The position numbers and the translations under genes were made by a program. This document shows positions 1 to 6,505 of a stretch of DNA of 37,117 nt, in pieces. Under the pieces are notes generated by a model. It had not been told where the DNA came from and did no database searches. It saw nothing but the letters and a program-made list of their open reading frames with translations. This DNA comes from Paracoccaceae bacterium (GTDB taxonomy: Bacteria; Pseudomonadota; Alphaproteobacteria; Rhodobacterales; Rhodobacteraceae), in the NCBI GenBank assembly GCA_947504705.1, contig CANNIA010000036.1, forward strand, positions 1-37,117. Direction: 5' to 3'. The stretch's first letter is position 1. Each line of letters begins with the position of its first letter.

Positions 1-60
1 CCGGATATCCTTCACAACCTGCTCGGCAGGCGCCTTCGTCATCACGGGTTTCTTCATCAT
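1..60 (-). CDS. IS3-family transposase OrfA, N-terminal fragment (runs off left edge)
   Basis: On the minus strand a reading frame begins at 60 (alternative ATG at 42) and leaves the window after 20 codons. The residues read MMKKPVMTKAPAEQVVKDIR. The stretch with VVKDIR is the usual opening of the helix-turn-helix OrfA of one IS3-family branch, where it is followed by a basic segment and a phrase like YSAEEKIRIVL; that part is off the window. A GGAG-type ribosome site lies just upstream. The matching IS end should lie to the right, somewhere in 84-200, but I could not place the terminal repeat. The family call rests on few residues. Confidence 0.55.
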   Translation of the reverse strand, partial: MMKKPVMTKAPAEQVVKDIR

Positions 61-443
61 CTTCAACTCCAACTGGGGTAAAGATGAGCCGCAAACCCTC
101 CGCTACGCAATCACGCAAAACTGTTCCATGGGCGCTGACGTCAGACAGTATCGCCCCGCAAGCCGTAAATTTTCCCGTACAAGGGTTTTCGCCAGATGGC
201 TCCACTCCTTATGGTTCCGCAGAAGTAGAAACAGTAGTCGTTCGCCAGCCGTTTCCGCTTTCCAAGGATCGCGGTCGGCTATGAACTCGATCATGAGAAC
301 CCCGGTTTGTTAGAGTGGATTTAAGGTCAATCGCGAAGGTCGTCGCAAGTATATATCCACCGTGAGCGAAACTCCAAGTCTTAAACATCGGCGGATTGGA
401 CCTTGCCCGAGGATCTTCGCTGATCGGGCCAGGGGGTGATGCC
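61..443. other. non-coding gap between two IS remnants
   Basis: No convincing gene is present. The left part, roughly to 150, is probably the leader and terminal repeat of the IS3-type element whose orfA starts at 60. The rest has no recognisable coding pattern on either strand; the open frames here overlap each other and lack family-like content. It is best read as host or island DNA trapped between two insertion sequences. Confidence 0.5.
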
Positions 444-673
444 AGAGGAACTTTGGTTGCGGCGGGGCAGGTCGGACGGTGTTGTAAGAGGAACTTTGGT
501 TGTCGCGGAGCAGGGATCCCGGCTAGGCTTCCGGGATGACCAAGCGCTCCCCTTTCTGCTCTTTCGAGACGAGGCCAGGTTGTTGTCAGAAGAACTTCGC
601 TTGAGACGAGCGCGGCGCCTGGCCAGCCTCTTGGCATGGCAAAACGCTCTCCTTTCCGCTCCTTCAAGACGAG
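444..673 (+). repeat. three stacked, diverged IS6-type left ends
   Basis: Three related segments follow each other. Copy A begins at 444 and copy B at 487 with the same words, AGAGGAACTTTGGTTG. Copy B (482-573) and copy C (583-673) align over about 91 bases, including a start codon followed by codons for M-x-KRSPF. In copy C this start opens the transposase frame at 636. In copy B the matching start at 534 reads only about 20 codons before a stop. The simplest reading is repeated insertion or recombination of related IS6-family elements at one place, leaving nested 5' ends. Confidence 0.6.
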
Positions 674-962
674 CCCCGAGATCATCCGCCTGGCGGTGAT
701 GCTCTTCATCCGCTTCCCGTTGTCGCTGCGCAATGTCGAGGACCTCTTCCACGAGCGCGGCATTGAGATCAGCCACGAGACGGTGCGATATTGGTGGAAC
801 AGGTTCGGCCCGATGTTCGCCGCCGAGATCAGGGGCAACCGGGTTGAGGCGATGCGCGCACATCGCCACTGGCAGTGGCACCTGAACGAGGTCTACCTGA
901 AGATCAGCGGGGTGGCGCACCACCTTTGGCGCGCTGTCGATCACGAAGGCGAGGCGCTGTAA
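636..962 (+). pseudogene. truncated, inactive IS6-family transposase
   Basis: The 108-residue product begins MAKRSPFRSF and contains the IS6-family N-terminal phrases FPLSLRNVEDL, ERGIEISHETVRYWWNRFG and HHLWRAVDHEGE. IS6 transposases are usually about 230-250 residues, so only the helix-turn-helix and the first strand of the DDE domain remain. The frame ends right after VDHEGEAL. The first catalytic Asp, expected in WHLDEV, is Asn84 here (WHLNEV). Both changes argue against activity. It is the continuation of the last of three stacked IS6-type 5' ends. Confidence 0.8.
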
Positions 963-1035
963 AACATGTGGCCCGGGCAAGGGGACGTAAGCACGCATCT
1001 TTGGAATACCGATCATTCGAAATATTCGCTGATGT

Positions 1036-2100
1036 CTAAATTGCTGACAGCAGCCATTTCCAACCTTCCCACTTGTCGTCATTTGAACGAAGGTGTGAGT
1101 ACCGCTGGAGAGATTGCCATGAACGATGCCCCGAGACGGAGGCAACTTGCGGGATGGTACGGCCCATCTCGAAGAGGCGAGAAACTGCCTCGTGCCGAAG
1201 GTCGTGAAAGTGGAGGTCGTCTATGCCCAGAACCTTGCAGGCCCGTGTGAAGGCGGCTCCTATGGCATCTGTGGTATATGGGAAAATGCGCTTCTCTAGG
1301 CGCGGCATCGCGTCAATGATCTGCATCGCCTGAGACGGTAGCTCACACCATATGTCGTTGCCTGCCTTTTCCCCAGGGTGCTTCATGTCACGCACAAGGA
1401 CACGCGCGTTGTGCGGCTCGTAGTCACTCCAGGTCAGCCTGGTGATTTCTTCCAGGCGTCGAGACGAGAACAGGGCGAAAGCGGCCACTTTGTGCATGGG
1501 TAGTGCTCCTCGCCGCTGTGTTCGGTCTTCGAAGTGGGACATCAACCTGTCCATCTCTACGACCGTGGGCCGCCTATCCCGCTTGGAGGACTTCGCCGTA
1601 AGTCTCAAACGCTTGCAGACAACCAGCGCCTCTTGCATTGCCGTTTGGTTCAGTTCGTAGCCCCACGCGGGTTTCGCAATCGCAAACACTGCAGAAAGGT
1701 GCGACATGTAGTTTGCCACGGTCTGTGGCTTTCGGTCCAAACTCAGGTCGCGGGCGAGATCAACTAAGTGTTTTGAGCCGATGTCTGAGCACTCTTTGCG
1801 AGTTACCTCATGCAAAAGAAGTGCCTGCAGAACTTGGGCCTTCGTCCTTCCGATCTGCGTCAGTTCGGCGATGTAGCGTTCGATTGCTTGTGCCAAGGTG
1901 ACAGACCGCGTTCTTTCGAGCTTTGACAGTCCATCAGGCTTGCGGAGTTCCTCTTCCCGACGCTTGATCCAGTGCCGCGCTGCTGCCTCCCGGTCGAATG
2001 TTTGCGAAAGCTTGCGCCGCTTTCCATCCTTGCGCACCACGATCTCTGCCTTGTATGCGATAGTGCCATCGGCGCGTCTGCGCTCAAATATAGAACCCAC
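1036..2100 (-). CDS. tyrosine recombinase (phage or island integrase)
   Basis: A site-specific recombinase of 354 residues. Visible catalytic parts are the first Arg in FSSRRLEEITRL, a Lys in RDMKHPGEK, the HxxR box in FHDLRHEAVSRLFE, His in SGHRSW and the nucleophile Tyr334 in QRYSHL. The N-terminus VGSIFERRRADG followed by a basic strand resembles the arm-binding start of island integrases. I choose the GTG at 2100 because AGGAGG lies 10 bases upstream; the open frame continues further, through an ATG at 2190, but without a good ribosome site. The gene diverges from dusA, 88 bases away. Integrases placed against the 5' end of dusA form a known group that integrates into dusA, so this is likely the end of an integrated element. 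Confidence 0.88.
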   Translation of the reverse strand: MGSIFERRRADGTIAYKAEIVVRKDGKRRKLSQTFDREAAARHWIKRREEELRKPDGLSKLERTRSVTLAQAIERYIAELTQIGRTKAQVLQALLLHEVTRKECSDIGSKHLVDLARDLSLDRKPQTVANYMSHLSAVFAIAKPAWGYELNQTAMQEALVVCKRLRLTAKSSKRDRRPTVVEMDRLMSHFEDRTQRRGALPMHKVAAFALFSSRRLEEITRLTWSDYEPHNARVLVRDMKHPGEKAGNDIWCELPSQAMQIIDAMPRLEKRIFPYTTDAIGAAFTRACKVLGIDDLHFHDLRHEAVSRLFEMGRTIPQVASVSGHRSWQSLQRYSHLRSNDDKWEGWKWLLSAI

Positions 2101-2188
2101 TGTCCCCCATCCTCCTGTGTTGTCCCCCACCTGGGGAATATTCACTGTCTGACGGGGGTTTTCAAGGCCTTTCGAGGACAAATGACGC
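2101..2188. promoter_or_regulatory. divergent intergenic region between integrase and dusA
   Basis: This 88-base spacer must hold the integrase promoter and, if the element replaced the natural dusA leader, the present dusA promoter too. It contains the integrase Shine-Dalgarno AGGAGG on the minus strand and GAGGA before the dusA start at 2189. I see no clear -35/-10 pair. TGTCCCCCA and TGTCCCCCAC occur 18 bases apart (2100s-2130s) and could be a binding-site pair, which is a guess. Confidence 0.35.
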
Positions 2189-3211
2189 ATGACGAGCTCT
2201 GAGAAAAATCTAGGAAAACAAGAGATTCCCTTGCCGTATGGCTCCCACCGCCTCTCTGTCGCCCCCATGATGGACTGGACCGACCGGCACTGCCGGATCT
2301 TTCACCGCCAGATGACCCGGCGGGCGATGCTGTATACCGAAATGGTCACCGCCCCCGCCATCGTCCACGGCCCGAAACCCCGCCTGCTGGATTATTCCCC
2401 GCAAGAACACCCCGTCGCCCTGCAACTTGGCGGCTCTGACCCGCGCGAGCTGGCCCAAGCCACCCGCATCGCGCAAGCCTGGCACTATGATGAGGTCAAC
2501 CTCAACTGCGGCTGCCCCTCTGACCGCGTGCAATCGGGCTGTTTCGGTGCCGTCCTGATGGAACGCCCCGCGCTGGTGGCCGACTGTGTCCGCGCCATGC
2601 AAGCCGAAACCGATGCCCCCGTCACCGTGAAATGCCGGATCGGCGTTGATGATCAGGACCCCGAAACCGTCCTGCCGCATTTCATCGAAACCCTGGCCGG
2701 GGCAGGGGTCCGCCACATCATCATCCACGCCCGCAAGGCCTGGCTGCAAGGCCTTAGCCCCAAGGAAAACCGCGAAATCCCCCCGCTTGACCACGCCCTC
2801 GTCGTGGCGATGAAACAGCGATTTCCGGACCTCACGATCTGCATCAACGGCGGCATCACCACCTTGGCCCAAGCCAAAACCCTGCTCGACCAAGGCCTTG
2901 ACGGCGTGATGATCGGCCGCGCCGCCTATCACGACCCCGCCAATACCCTGATCGGGGCCGACGCATTGTGGGGCGACACCTTTGCCCCCGACCCCTTCGC
3001 CGTCATCGACGCCATGCGCCCCTATATCGCCGACCACTTGGCAACCGGGGGCCGCCTCCACCAGATCACCCGCCACATGCTGGGCCTGATCACCGGCAAA
3101 CCGGGGGCAAGGGGCTGGCGTCGCGTCCTCTCCGAAAACGCCAGCCGAGACGGCGCAGGCCTGCACACCATCGACCGCGCGCTCGATGAACTCAGGGTGG
3201 CCGCAGCCTAA
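2189..3211 (+). CDS. dusA: tRNA-dihydrouridine(20/20a) synthase DusA
   Basis: FMN-dependent enzyme reducing uridine in the tRNA D-loop. The 340-residue product has the DusA hallmarks: SVAPMMDWTDRHCR near the start (residues 23-36), YTEMVTAPAIVHG, the catalytic-cysteine box NLNCGCPSDRVQSGCFGA, VTVKCRIGVDD, IIHARKAWLQGLSPKENR and the TIM-barrel end INGGITT. The length is normal. The first about 20 residues (MTSSEKNLGKQEIPLPYGSH) are unlike a typical DusA opening, which usually goes almost directly into the SVAPMMDWTDRHCR block. With an integrase next door, this fits a dusA whose extreme 5' end was supplied by an integrated element. The start has GAGGA 10 bases upstream. Confidence 0.93.
   Translation: MTSSEKNLGKQEIPLPYGSHRLSVAPMMDWTDRHCRIFHRQMTRRAMLYTEMVTAPAIVHGPKPRLLDYSPQEHPVALQLGGSDPRELAQATRIAQAWHYDEVNLNCGCPSDRVQSGCFGAVLMERPALVADCVRAMQAETDAPVTVKCRIGVDDQDPETVLPHFIETLAGAGVRHIIIHARKAWLQGLSPKENREIPPLDHALVVAMKQRFPDLTICINGGITTLAQAKTLLDQGLDGVMIGRAAYHDPANTLIGADALWGDTFAPDPFAVIDAMRPYIADHLATGGRLHQITRHMLGLITGKPGARGWRRVLSENASRDGAGLHTIDRALDELRVAAA
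2261..2296 (+). other. predicted attachment-site region inside dusA
   Basis: These bases encode APMMDWTDRHCR, the strongly conserved start of DusA and the place where dusA-targeting elements are known to recombine. The integrase just upstream is the only direct support. I looked for a second copy of this stretch to the left in the window and saw none, so the partner site would lie beyond position 1 or be lost. The exact crossover bases cannot be fixed from this sequence. Confidence 0.35.
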
Positions 3212-3382
3212 GCCCCGAACCGCCCGGCGGCCCGGTCCAAAGGGAATCCTTGGAATTGCTGCGAATCGCGGTAGCATCCCCTCAAGATCGGCGCTGCGGC
3301 CCGTGATGTGGCCCGTGGCGACCGGCTGAAATGACCCTTCGCCGTCATGCTCGGCGGGGTCGCAAGGGGGGAGAGTGCTGCC

Positions 3383-4129
3383 ATGATCCTATATCCGACA
3401 ATCGAACTGCAGAATGGTCGTTGTGTCAGCCTCGTCCGGGGCCGGATCGAAGAGCCGGAAATCTGGCACGTCGATCCCGTCGCCAAGACCAAGGAATTCG
3501 TCGCCCTCGGGGCCGAATGGATCCATGTGACCGACCTTGATGCCGTGAAAGGCCTGAATACCAACCGCGCGCTTCTGCAAAACATCCTCAAGGCCGCAGG
3601 CGACGTGCCGGTGCAACTGGGCGGCGGCTTTCGCTCGGCGGCACGGGTCGAGGATCGGTTCCAACAAGGGGCCAAACGCATCGTGATCGGCACGCTTGGG
3701 GTGCAGATGCCCTCGGTCGTCAAGGAACTGGTCACCCGCCATCCCGGACAGATCGCCTTGGCGGTCGATGTCTGGAAGGGCAAAGTGCTGGTCGACGGCT
3801 GGCGCACCTCCAGCACCTATACGCCGGAAACCTTGGTCGAGGCCTACGGCAACACCCCCTTCGCCGCCCTGATCGTGACCGATGTCGATGCCGACACCGC
3901 GGGGACCGAGGCCTCCTACTCCATGCTCGCCACCCTTGCCGACATGGTGAAGGTCCCGGTCATCGCCAGCGGCGCCGTCCGCACGATCGATGACGTCGCC
4001 CGCCTGAAATTCGCCAGCCACATCGCCGGGGCGCTGGTCGGTCGCGCCCTCTTCAACCGCACCATCGACCTCGCCGAAGCCCTGACCGAGGCGCGCGGCG
4101 ATGCCGGTGCGACAGCGGCGTTCCTGTAG
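3383..4129 (+). CDS. HisA/HisF-like TIM barrel protein (HisA paralogue with altered active site)
   Basis: A 248-residue protein collinear with HisA (phosphoribosyl-formimino-AICAR-phosphate isomerase): MILYPTIELQNGRCVSL at the start, DLDAVKG, VPVQLGGGFRS (phosphate site 1), IVTDVDADTAGT and a C-terminal GALVGRALF. In HisA the first catalytic Asp sits in a phrase like PAIDLKDG; here it is Glu9 (PTIEL). The second Asp is kept in TDVDAD. The second phosphate loop, normally SGG, reads ASGAVRT. It stands alone, away from any his genes, so it may be a diverged paralogue acting on another phosphorylated sugar compound. The start at 3383 has a GGGGGGAG ribosome site; an upstream ATG at 3347 is less likely. 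Confidence 0.75.
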   Translation: MILYPTIELQNGRCVSLVRGRIEEPEIWHVDPVAKTKEFVALGAEWIHVTDLDAVKGLNTNRALLQNILKAAGDVPVQLGGGFRSAARVEDRFQQGAKRIVIGTLGVQMPSVVKELVTRHPGQIALAVDVWKGKVLVDGWRTSSTYTPETLVEAYGNTPFAALIVTDVDADTAGTEASYSMLATLADMVKVPVIASGAVRTIDDVARLKFASHIAGALVGRALFNRTIDLAEALTEARGDAGATAAFL

Positions 4130-4190
4130 GGCCGGGTTGGTCTGGGCCGATCGCTGGGCGAGGCAAGGGTGGCCGCCGCGAAGGTTACGT

Positions 4191-4330
4191 TCGTAGGGTG
4201 CGCTACAGCGCACCGCTCCCCCCTCAAAGCAGAGACGCAGTCTCGTAGGGTGCATGATTTCACGCACCGGGGTTTTTTGATTGTCGCTGAGAGTGTTTCG
4301 GGGGACGGTGCGTGAAATCGCGCACCCTAC
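4191..4330. repeat. long imperfect palindrome with GTAGGGTGC ends
   Basis: Arms at 4245-4269 and 4306-4330 are reverse complements at 23 of 25 positions, separated by 36 bases. Each arm ends in GTAGGGTGC / GCACCCTAC and contains GTGAAATC / GATTTCAC. A further half-copy, CGTAGGGTGCGCTACAGCGC, lies at 4192-4211. It could fold into a long hairpin. It resembles dispersed palindromic repeats rather than a terminator, as no T-run follows. It lies between the HisA-like gene and the orphan gene at 4364. Confidence 0.7.
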
Positions 4331-4363
4331 AGGTCGCTATCCAGGATATGATATTGAGGTCAA

Positions 4364-4741
4364 ATGACGGTTGATATGACGGAAAGTGAAGAAGGCTGGA
4401 CAAGGCTTTCTGACACAAAAAAAATCGAGTTTCGCTGTGGCGTTACGTTGAAATTCAAGACAAACGACAGCGGGCCTGTTGGGCATTATCAATATGCCTT
4501 GGGCGTAATTCCTCCATTTAATGATCAGCTTATGTTTATATCCCTTGAGGGGCAATGCTGGGCGCATGGACCCTTTCCTCTTCCGCCGGAGTCAAACGCG
4601 GAAACGGCGCGATATACCGTGTCGGTGAGTTGGCTACGAAAAAACCTGAGCTACATTGCACACATTGAAGATCAGTCAGACGTATGGTTTGCACAATCTA
4701 TCGACCCGATTCCTCAGCGTTTTGACGAGAATGAGGCATAG
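4364..4741 (+). CDS. orphan protein of unknown function, AT-richer than neighbours
   Basis: I do not recognise this 125-residue protein. It has no signal peptide or membrane segment; it looks like a small soluble beta-rich protein, with phrases such as IEFRCGVTLKFKTN and ARYTVSVSWLRKNLSYIAHIEDQ. The start has TTGAGGT four bases upstream, a good ribosome site. Codon use (AAA, TTT, ATA, TCA) is clearly poorer in GC than the genes on both sides, suggesting recent acquisition. Small soluble orphans of this kind are sometimes immunity proteins, but no partner toxin is visible, so this is only a thought. Alone on its strand, it converges on the four-gene minus-strand array. Confidence 0.7.
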   Translation: MTVDMTESEEGWTRLSDTKKIEFRCGVTLKFKTNDSGPVGHYQYALGVIPPFNDQLMFISLEGQCWAHGPFPLPPESNAETARYTVSVSWLRKNLSYIAHIEDQSDVWFAQSIDPIPQRFDENEA

Positions 4742-4746
4742 CGAGC

Positions 4747-4774
4747 CGTGGGGCACATGCTAACCCACCCCACG
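4747..4774 (+). terminator. possible weak hairpin terminator after the orphan gene
   Basis: CGTGGGG at 4747-4753 can pair with CCCCACG at 4768-4774 around a 14-base loop, six bases after the stop of the gene ending at 4741. There is no real T-run, so it would be weak or factor-dependent. Confidence 0.3.
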
Positions 4775-4868
4775 TTGCCCATAGCCTGAAAAACTCCCTA
4801 ATGTTCATGCACAAGCCAATGATTTTGCGCGAAAAAGCCATTCCGTCCACCGTGGACAGCTTTAAGCC

Positions 4869-5276
4869 TCAAACCCCCACCTCCGGGCCGAAGCAGGGCA
4901 TGGATTCGGTCGTTTCCTCGACCACGGCAGATTCGGTGCCGGGCGGGTCAGAGAGGTAGTGCGCCTCCATTCCGCTGCCCGACAGGCTGATCTCCCAGCA
5001 GGCAGGAGTCGGGTCGCCGAGATAGTCGTCTTCGTAAAGAAAGCAGATCGCGGTGCCTTCCTGATACCAGTGGCCAAGCTTGCAGTCGGTGCCAAGTTCG
5101 GTCCAGCGCACCTGATGGTCGGGCAGGTATTGTTCCACCCCGTAAACTTGGCCGAATTCGGCCCAGGTCATCGTGCGGCCAAGGGTGAGGGCGTCGAATT
5201 CCTCGGCGGTCAGCAGGGGTTCGGCCTGGGCAGAGGTGGCGAGAAGGGCAAGGAGGATGGCTGCACGAATCGTCAT
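4869..5276 (-). CDS. secreted four-cysteine family protein, copy 4 of a tandem array
   Basis: A 135-residue protein starting MTIRAAILLALLATSAQAEP, a clear signal peptide with an AQA-E cleavage site. The mature part follows the layout shared by the array: LTAEEFDALTLGRTMTW, YGVEQYLPDHQVRW, C..G.WY.EG..ICF.YE, then CW, with the tail CFGPEVGV. Four cysteines in the mature protein could make two disulfides. Its ATG overlaps the stop of copy 3 (ATGA), so the two are co-translated. It is the last gene of a likely five-gene run with the hydroxylase at 6506-7573. Function unknown; exported to the periplasm or outside. Copies 1 and 2 end in GPDVGV, here GPEVGV. Confidence 0.82.
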   Translation of the reverse strand: MTIRAAILLALLATSAQAEPLLTAEEFDALTLGRTMTWAEFGQVYGVEQYLPDHQVRWTELGTDCKLGHWYQEGTAICFLYEDDYLGDPTPACWEISLSGSGMEAHYLSDPPGTESAVVEETTESMPCFGPEVGV

Positions 5277-5659
5277 ACTCCGACATCCGGGCCGGGGCAG
5301 TTGAGGGGGGTGTCGGACAGGGTCACGGCATAGGGCGTGCCCTCGGGGGCGTCGGTGGTCTTGGCGGTGACGGTGTCGCCGTCGCGCCAGAAGTTCCAAC
5401 AGAAGGGGCCCTCGGCATCGTATTCAAAGCAGATCGCGCCGTCTTGCGGGGTCCATGATCCGTTGCGGCATTCGTTGTCGACTTGGTCCGTGGTCGCGTG
5501 GCCGGGGAAGTGCGCCTCGCTGCCCCAATAGGTGCCGTCGATGAAGTAATCGAGCGTGTGGCCGCTGGACCAGATATCGAAGTCTTCGGGCGTCATCAGT
5601 TCTTGTGCCGGGGCGGCAGTGGCGGTGAGGGCGAGGGCGCAGGCCAGGAGGGCGCGCAT
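5273..5659 (-). CDS. secreted four-cysteine family protein, copy 3
   Basis: A 128-residue member with signal peptide MRALLACALALTATAAPAQE. It is the most divergent copy: the middle reads MTPEDFDIWSSGHTLDYF, YWGSEAHFPGHAT, then C.NGSWTPQDGAICFEYD and FCWNFW. The tail CPGPDVGV is kept. The four mature cysteines are at equivalent places. It begins one base after the stop of copy 2 and overlaps copy 4 by four bases, so the array is translated as a coupled unit. No function is known to me; the spacing of C-x(n)-ICFxYE-CW is the family signature. Confidence 0.82.
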   Translation of the reverse strand: MRALLACALALTATAAPAQELMTPEDFDIWSSGHTLDYFIDGTYWGSEAHFPGHATTDQVDNECRNGSWTPQDGAICFEYDAEGPFCWNFWRDGDTVTAKTTDAPEGTPYAVTLSDTPLNCPGPDVGV

Positions 5660-5660
5660 G

Positions 5661-6053
5661 TCAGACGCCCACATCCGGGCCGGGGCAGGGCAGGCCTTGG
5701 TCATTGGCATCGACCTCATGCAGTTCAGAGCCGGGCGCGGCATCGCTCTGCCGTGCGGTCAGGGTGGAGCCTTCCATCCAGAAGGTCCAGCAGGAGGGGT
5801 CGGGCGCGTCTTCATAGACAAAGCAGATGTCGTCGCCTTGCGGGTACCAGGTGCCGTATTGGCAGAGGTTGGGCGCGATGCTCCAGCGGACCATGCGGTG
5901 GTCGAGATATTCCTCGATCCCGTAGACCCCGGCGCTGTCGGCGTAGGTCACGGTCTTGCCAAGGACGTGGGATTCGAATTCCGCGGCGGTCAGCGGGGTG
6001 TCGGCAAGGGCTTGCAGGGGCAGCAAGGCCAGGATCAGGGCAAGGGGACTCAT
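5661..6053 (-). CDS. secreted four-cysteine family protein, copy 2
   Basis: A 130-residue protein starting MSPLALILALLPLQALADTP, a signal peptide with an ALA-D site. The mature part has LTAAEFESHVLGKTVTY, YGIEEYLDHRMVRW, CQYGTWYPQGDDICFVYED, SCWTFW and the tail LPCPGPDVGV. It lies four bases behind copy 1 and one base ahead of copy 3. It is closest to copy 1, sharing EEYLD, HMVRW-like and YGTWY words, so these two probably arose by the most recent duplication. Unknown function. Confidence 0.83.
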   Translation of the reverse strand: MSPLALILALLPLQALADTPLTAAEFESHVLGKTVTYADSAGVYGIEEYLDHRMVRWSIAPNLCQYGTWYPQGDDICFVYEDAPDPSCWTFWMEGSTLTARQSDAAPGSELHEVDANDQGLPCPGPDVGV

Positions 6054-6057
6054 CAAG

Positions 6058-6450
6058 TCAGACACCCACATCGGGGCCTGCACAGGGCAGGGGGCCGCCA
6101 TCGCGTGAGGCTTCAAGGATATCCCAGCCGCCGCCTTGGCCCATGTAGACGCCCCGGATCCGGCCATTTTCCAGGAAGTAGTGCCAGCAGGCCGGTTCGG
6201 GATCGTTTTCATAGTCAAAGCAGATCTGGTCGCCCTTTTGGTACCAGGTGCCGTAGAGGCAAAGATCGCCCTCGAAGGCCCAGCGGACCATGTGGCCGTC
6301 AAGGTATTCTTCGGTGCCGAAGACGCCGTCGCCATAGTCATAGGTGATGGTGGCACCCTTGGTGGCGGCGTCGAATTCATCGGCAGTCAGGGGGGCGCCG
6401 GCAAGGCAGGGGGTGGCGACAAGGATCAGGCTTAGGGCTAGGGCACGCAT
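6058..6450 (-). CDS. secreted four-cysteine family protein, copy 1 (first of array)
   Basis: A 130-residue protein with signal peptide MRALALSLILVATPCLAGAP. Mature landmarks: LTADEFDAATKGATITYDYG, FGTEEYLDGHMVRW, Cys64 in CLYGTWY, Cys77 in ICFDYE, Cys88 in ACWHYF, and Cys123 in PCAGPDVGV, the exact C-terminus. GGAG sits six bases before the ATG. The gene lies 55 bases after the stop of the AlkB-type hydroxylase on the same strand, so a common transcript is plausible. Repeated tandem copies ending in the same six residues suggest a small lineage-specific family diversifying by duplication. Confidence 0.84.
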   Translation of the reverse strand: MRALALSLILVATPCLAGAPLTADEFDAATKGATITYDYGDGVFGTEEYLDGHMVRWAFEGDLCLYGTWYQKGDQICFDYENDPEPACWHYFLENGRIRGVYMGQGGGWDILEASRDGGPLPCAGPDVGV

Positions 6451-6505
6451 CTGGGGCTCCGTTGAAATTGGGGGGAGAGTGCCAGAGTCGGGATGGCTTG
6501 GCCAG

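Noticed and set aside
381-1145. Minus-strand frame of 254 codons over the IS6 remnant
   Set aside because: Antisense to the transposase fragment and the repeats, no family content.
2210-3277. Long open frame on the minus strand across dusA (355 codons)
   Set aside because: It mirrors dusA codon by codon in a GC-rich genome, with a His/Gly/Asp-rich product lacking any family pattern.
4742-4868. Replication origin at the skew change
   Set aside because: No DnaA-box cluster, and no dnaA, hemE, parAB or repABC genes nearby; kept only as a composition observation.
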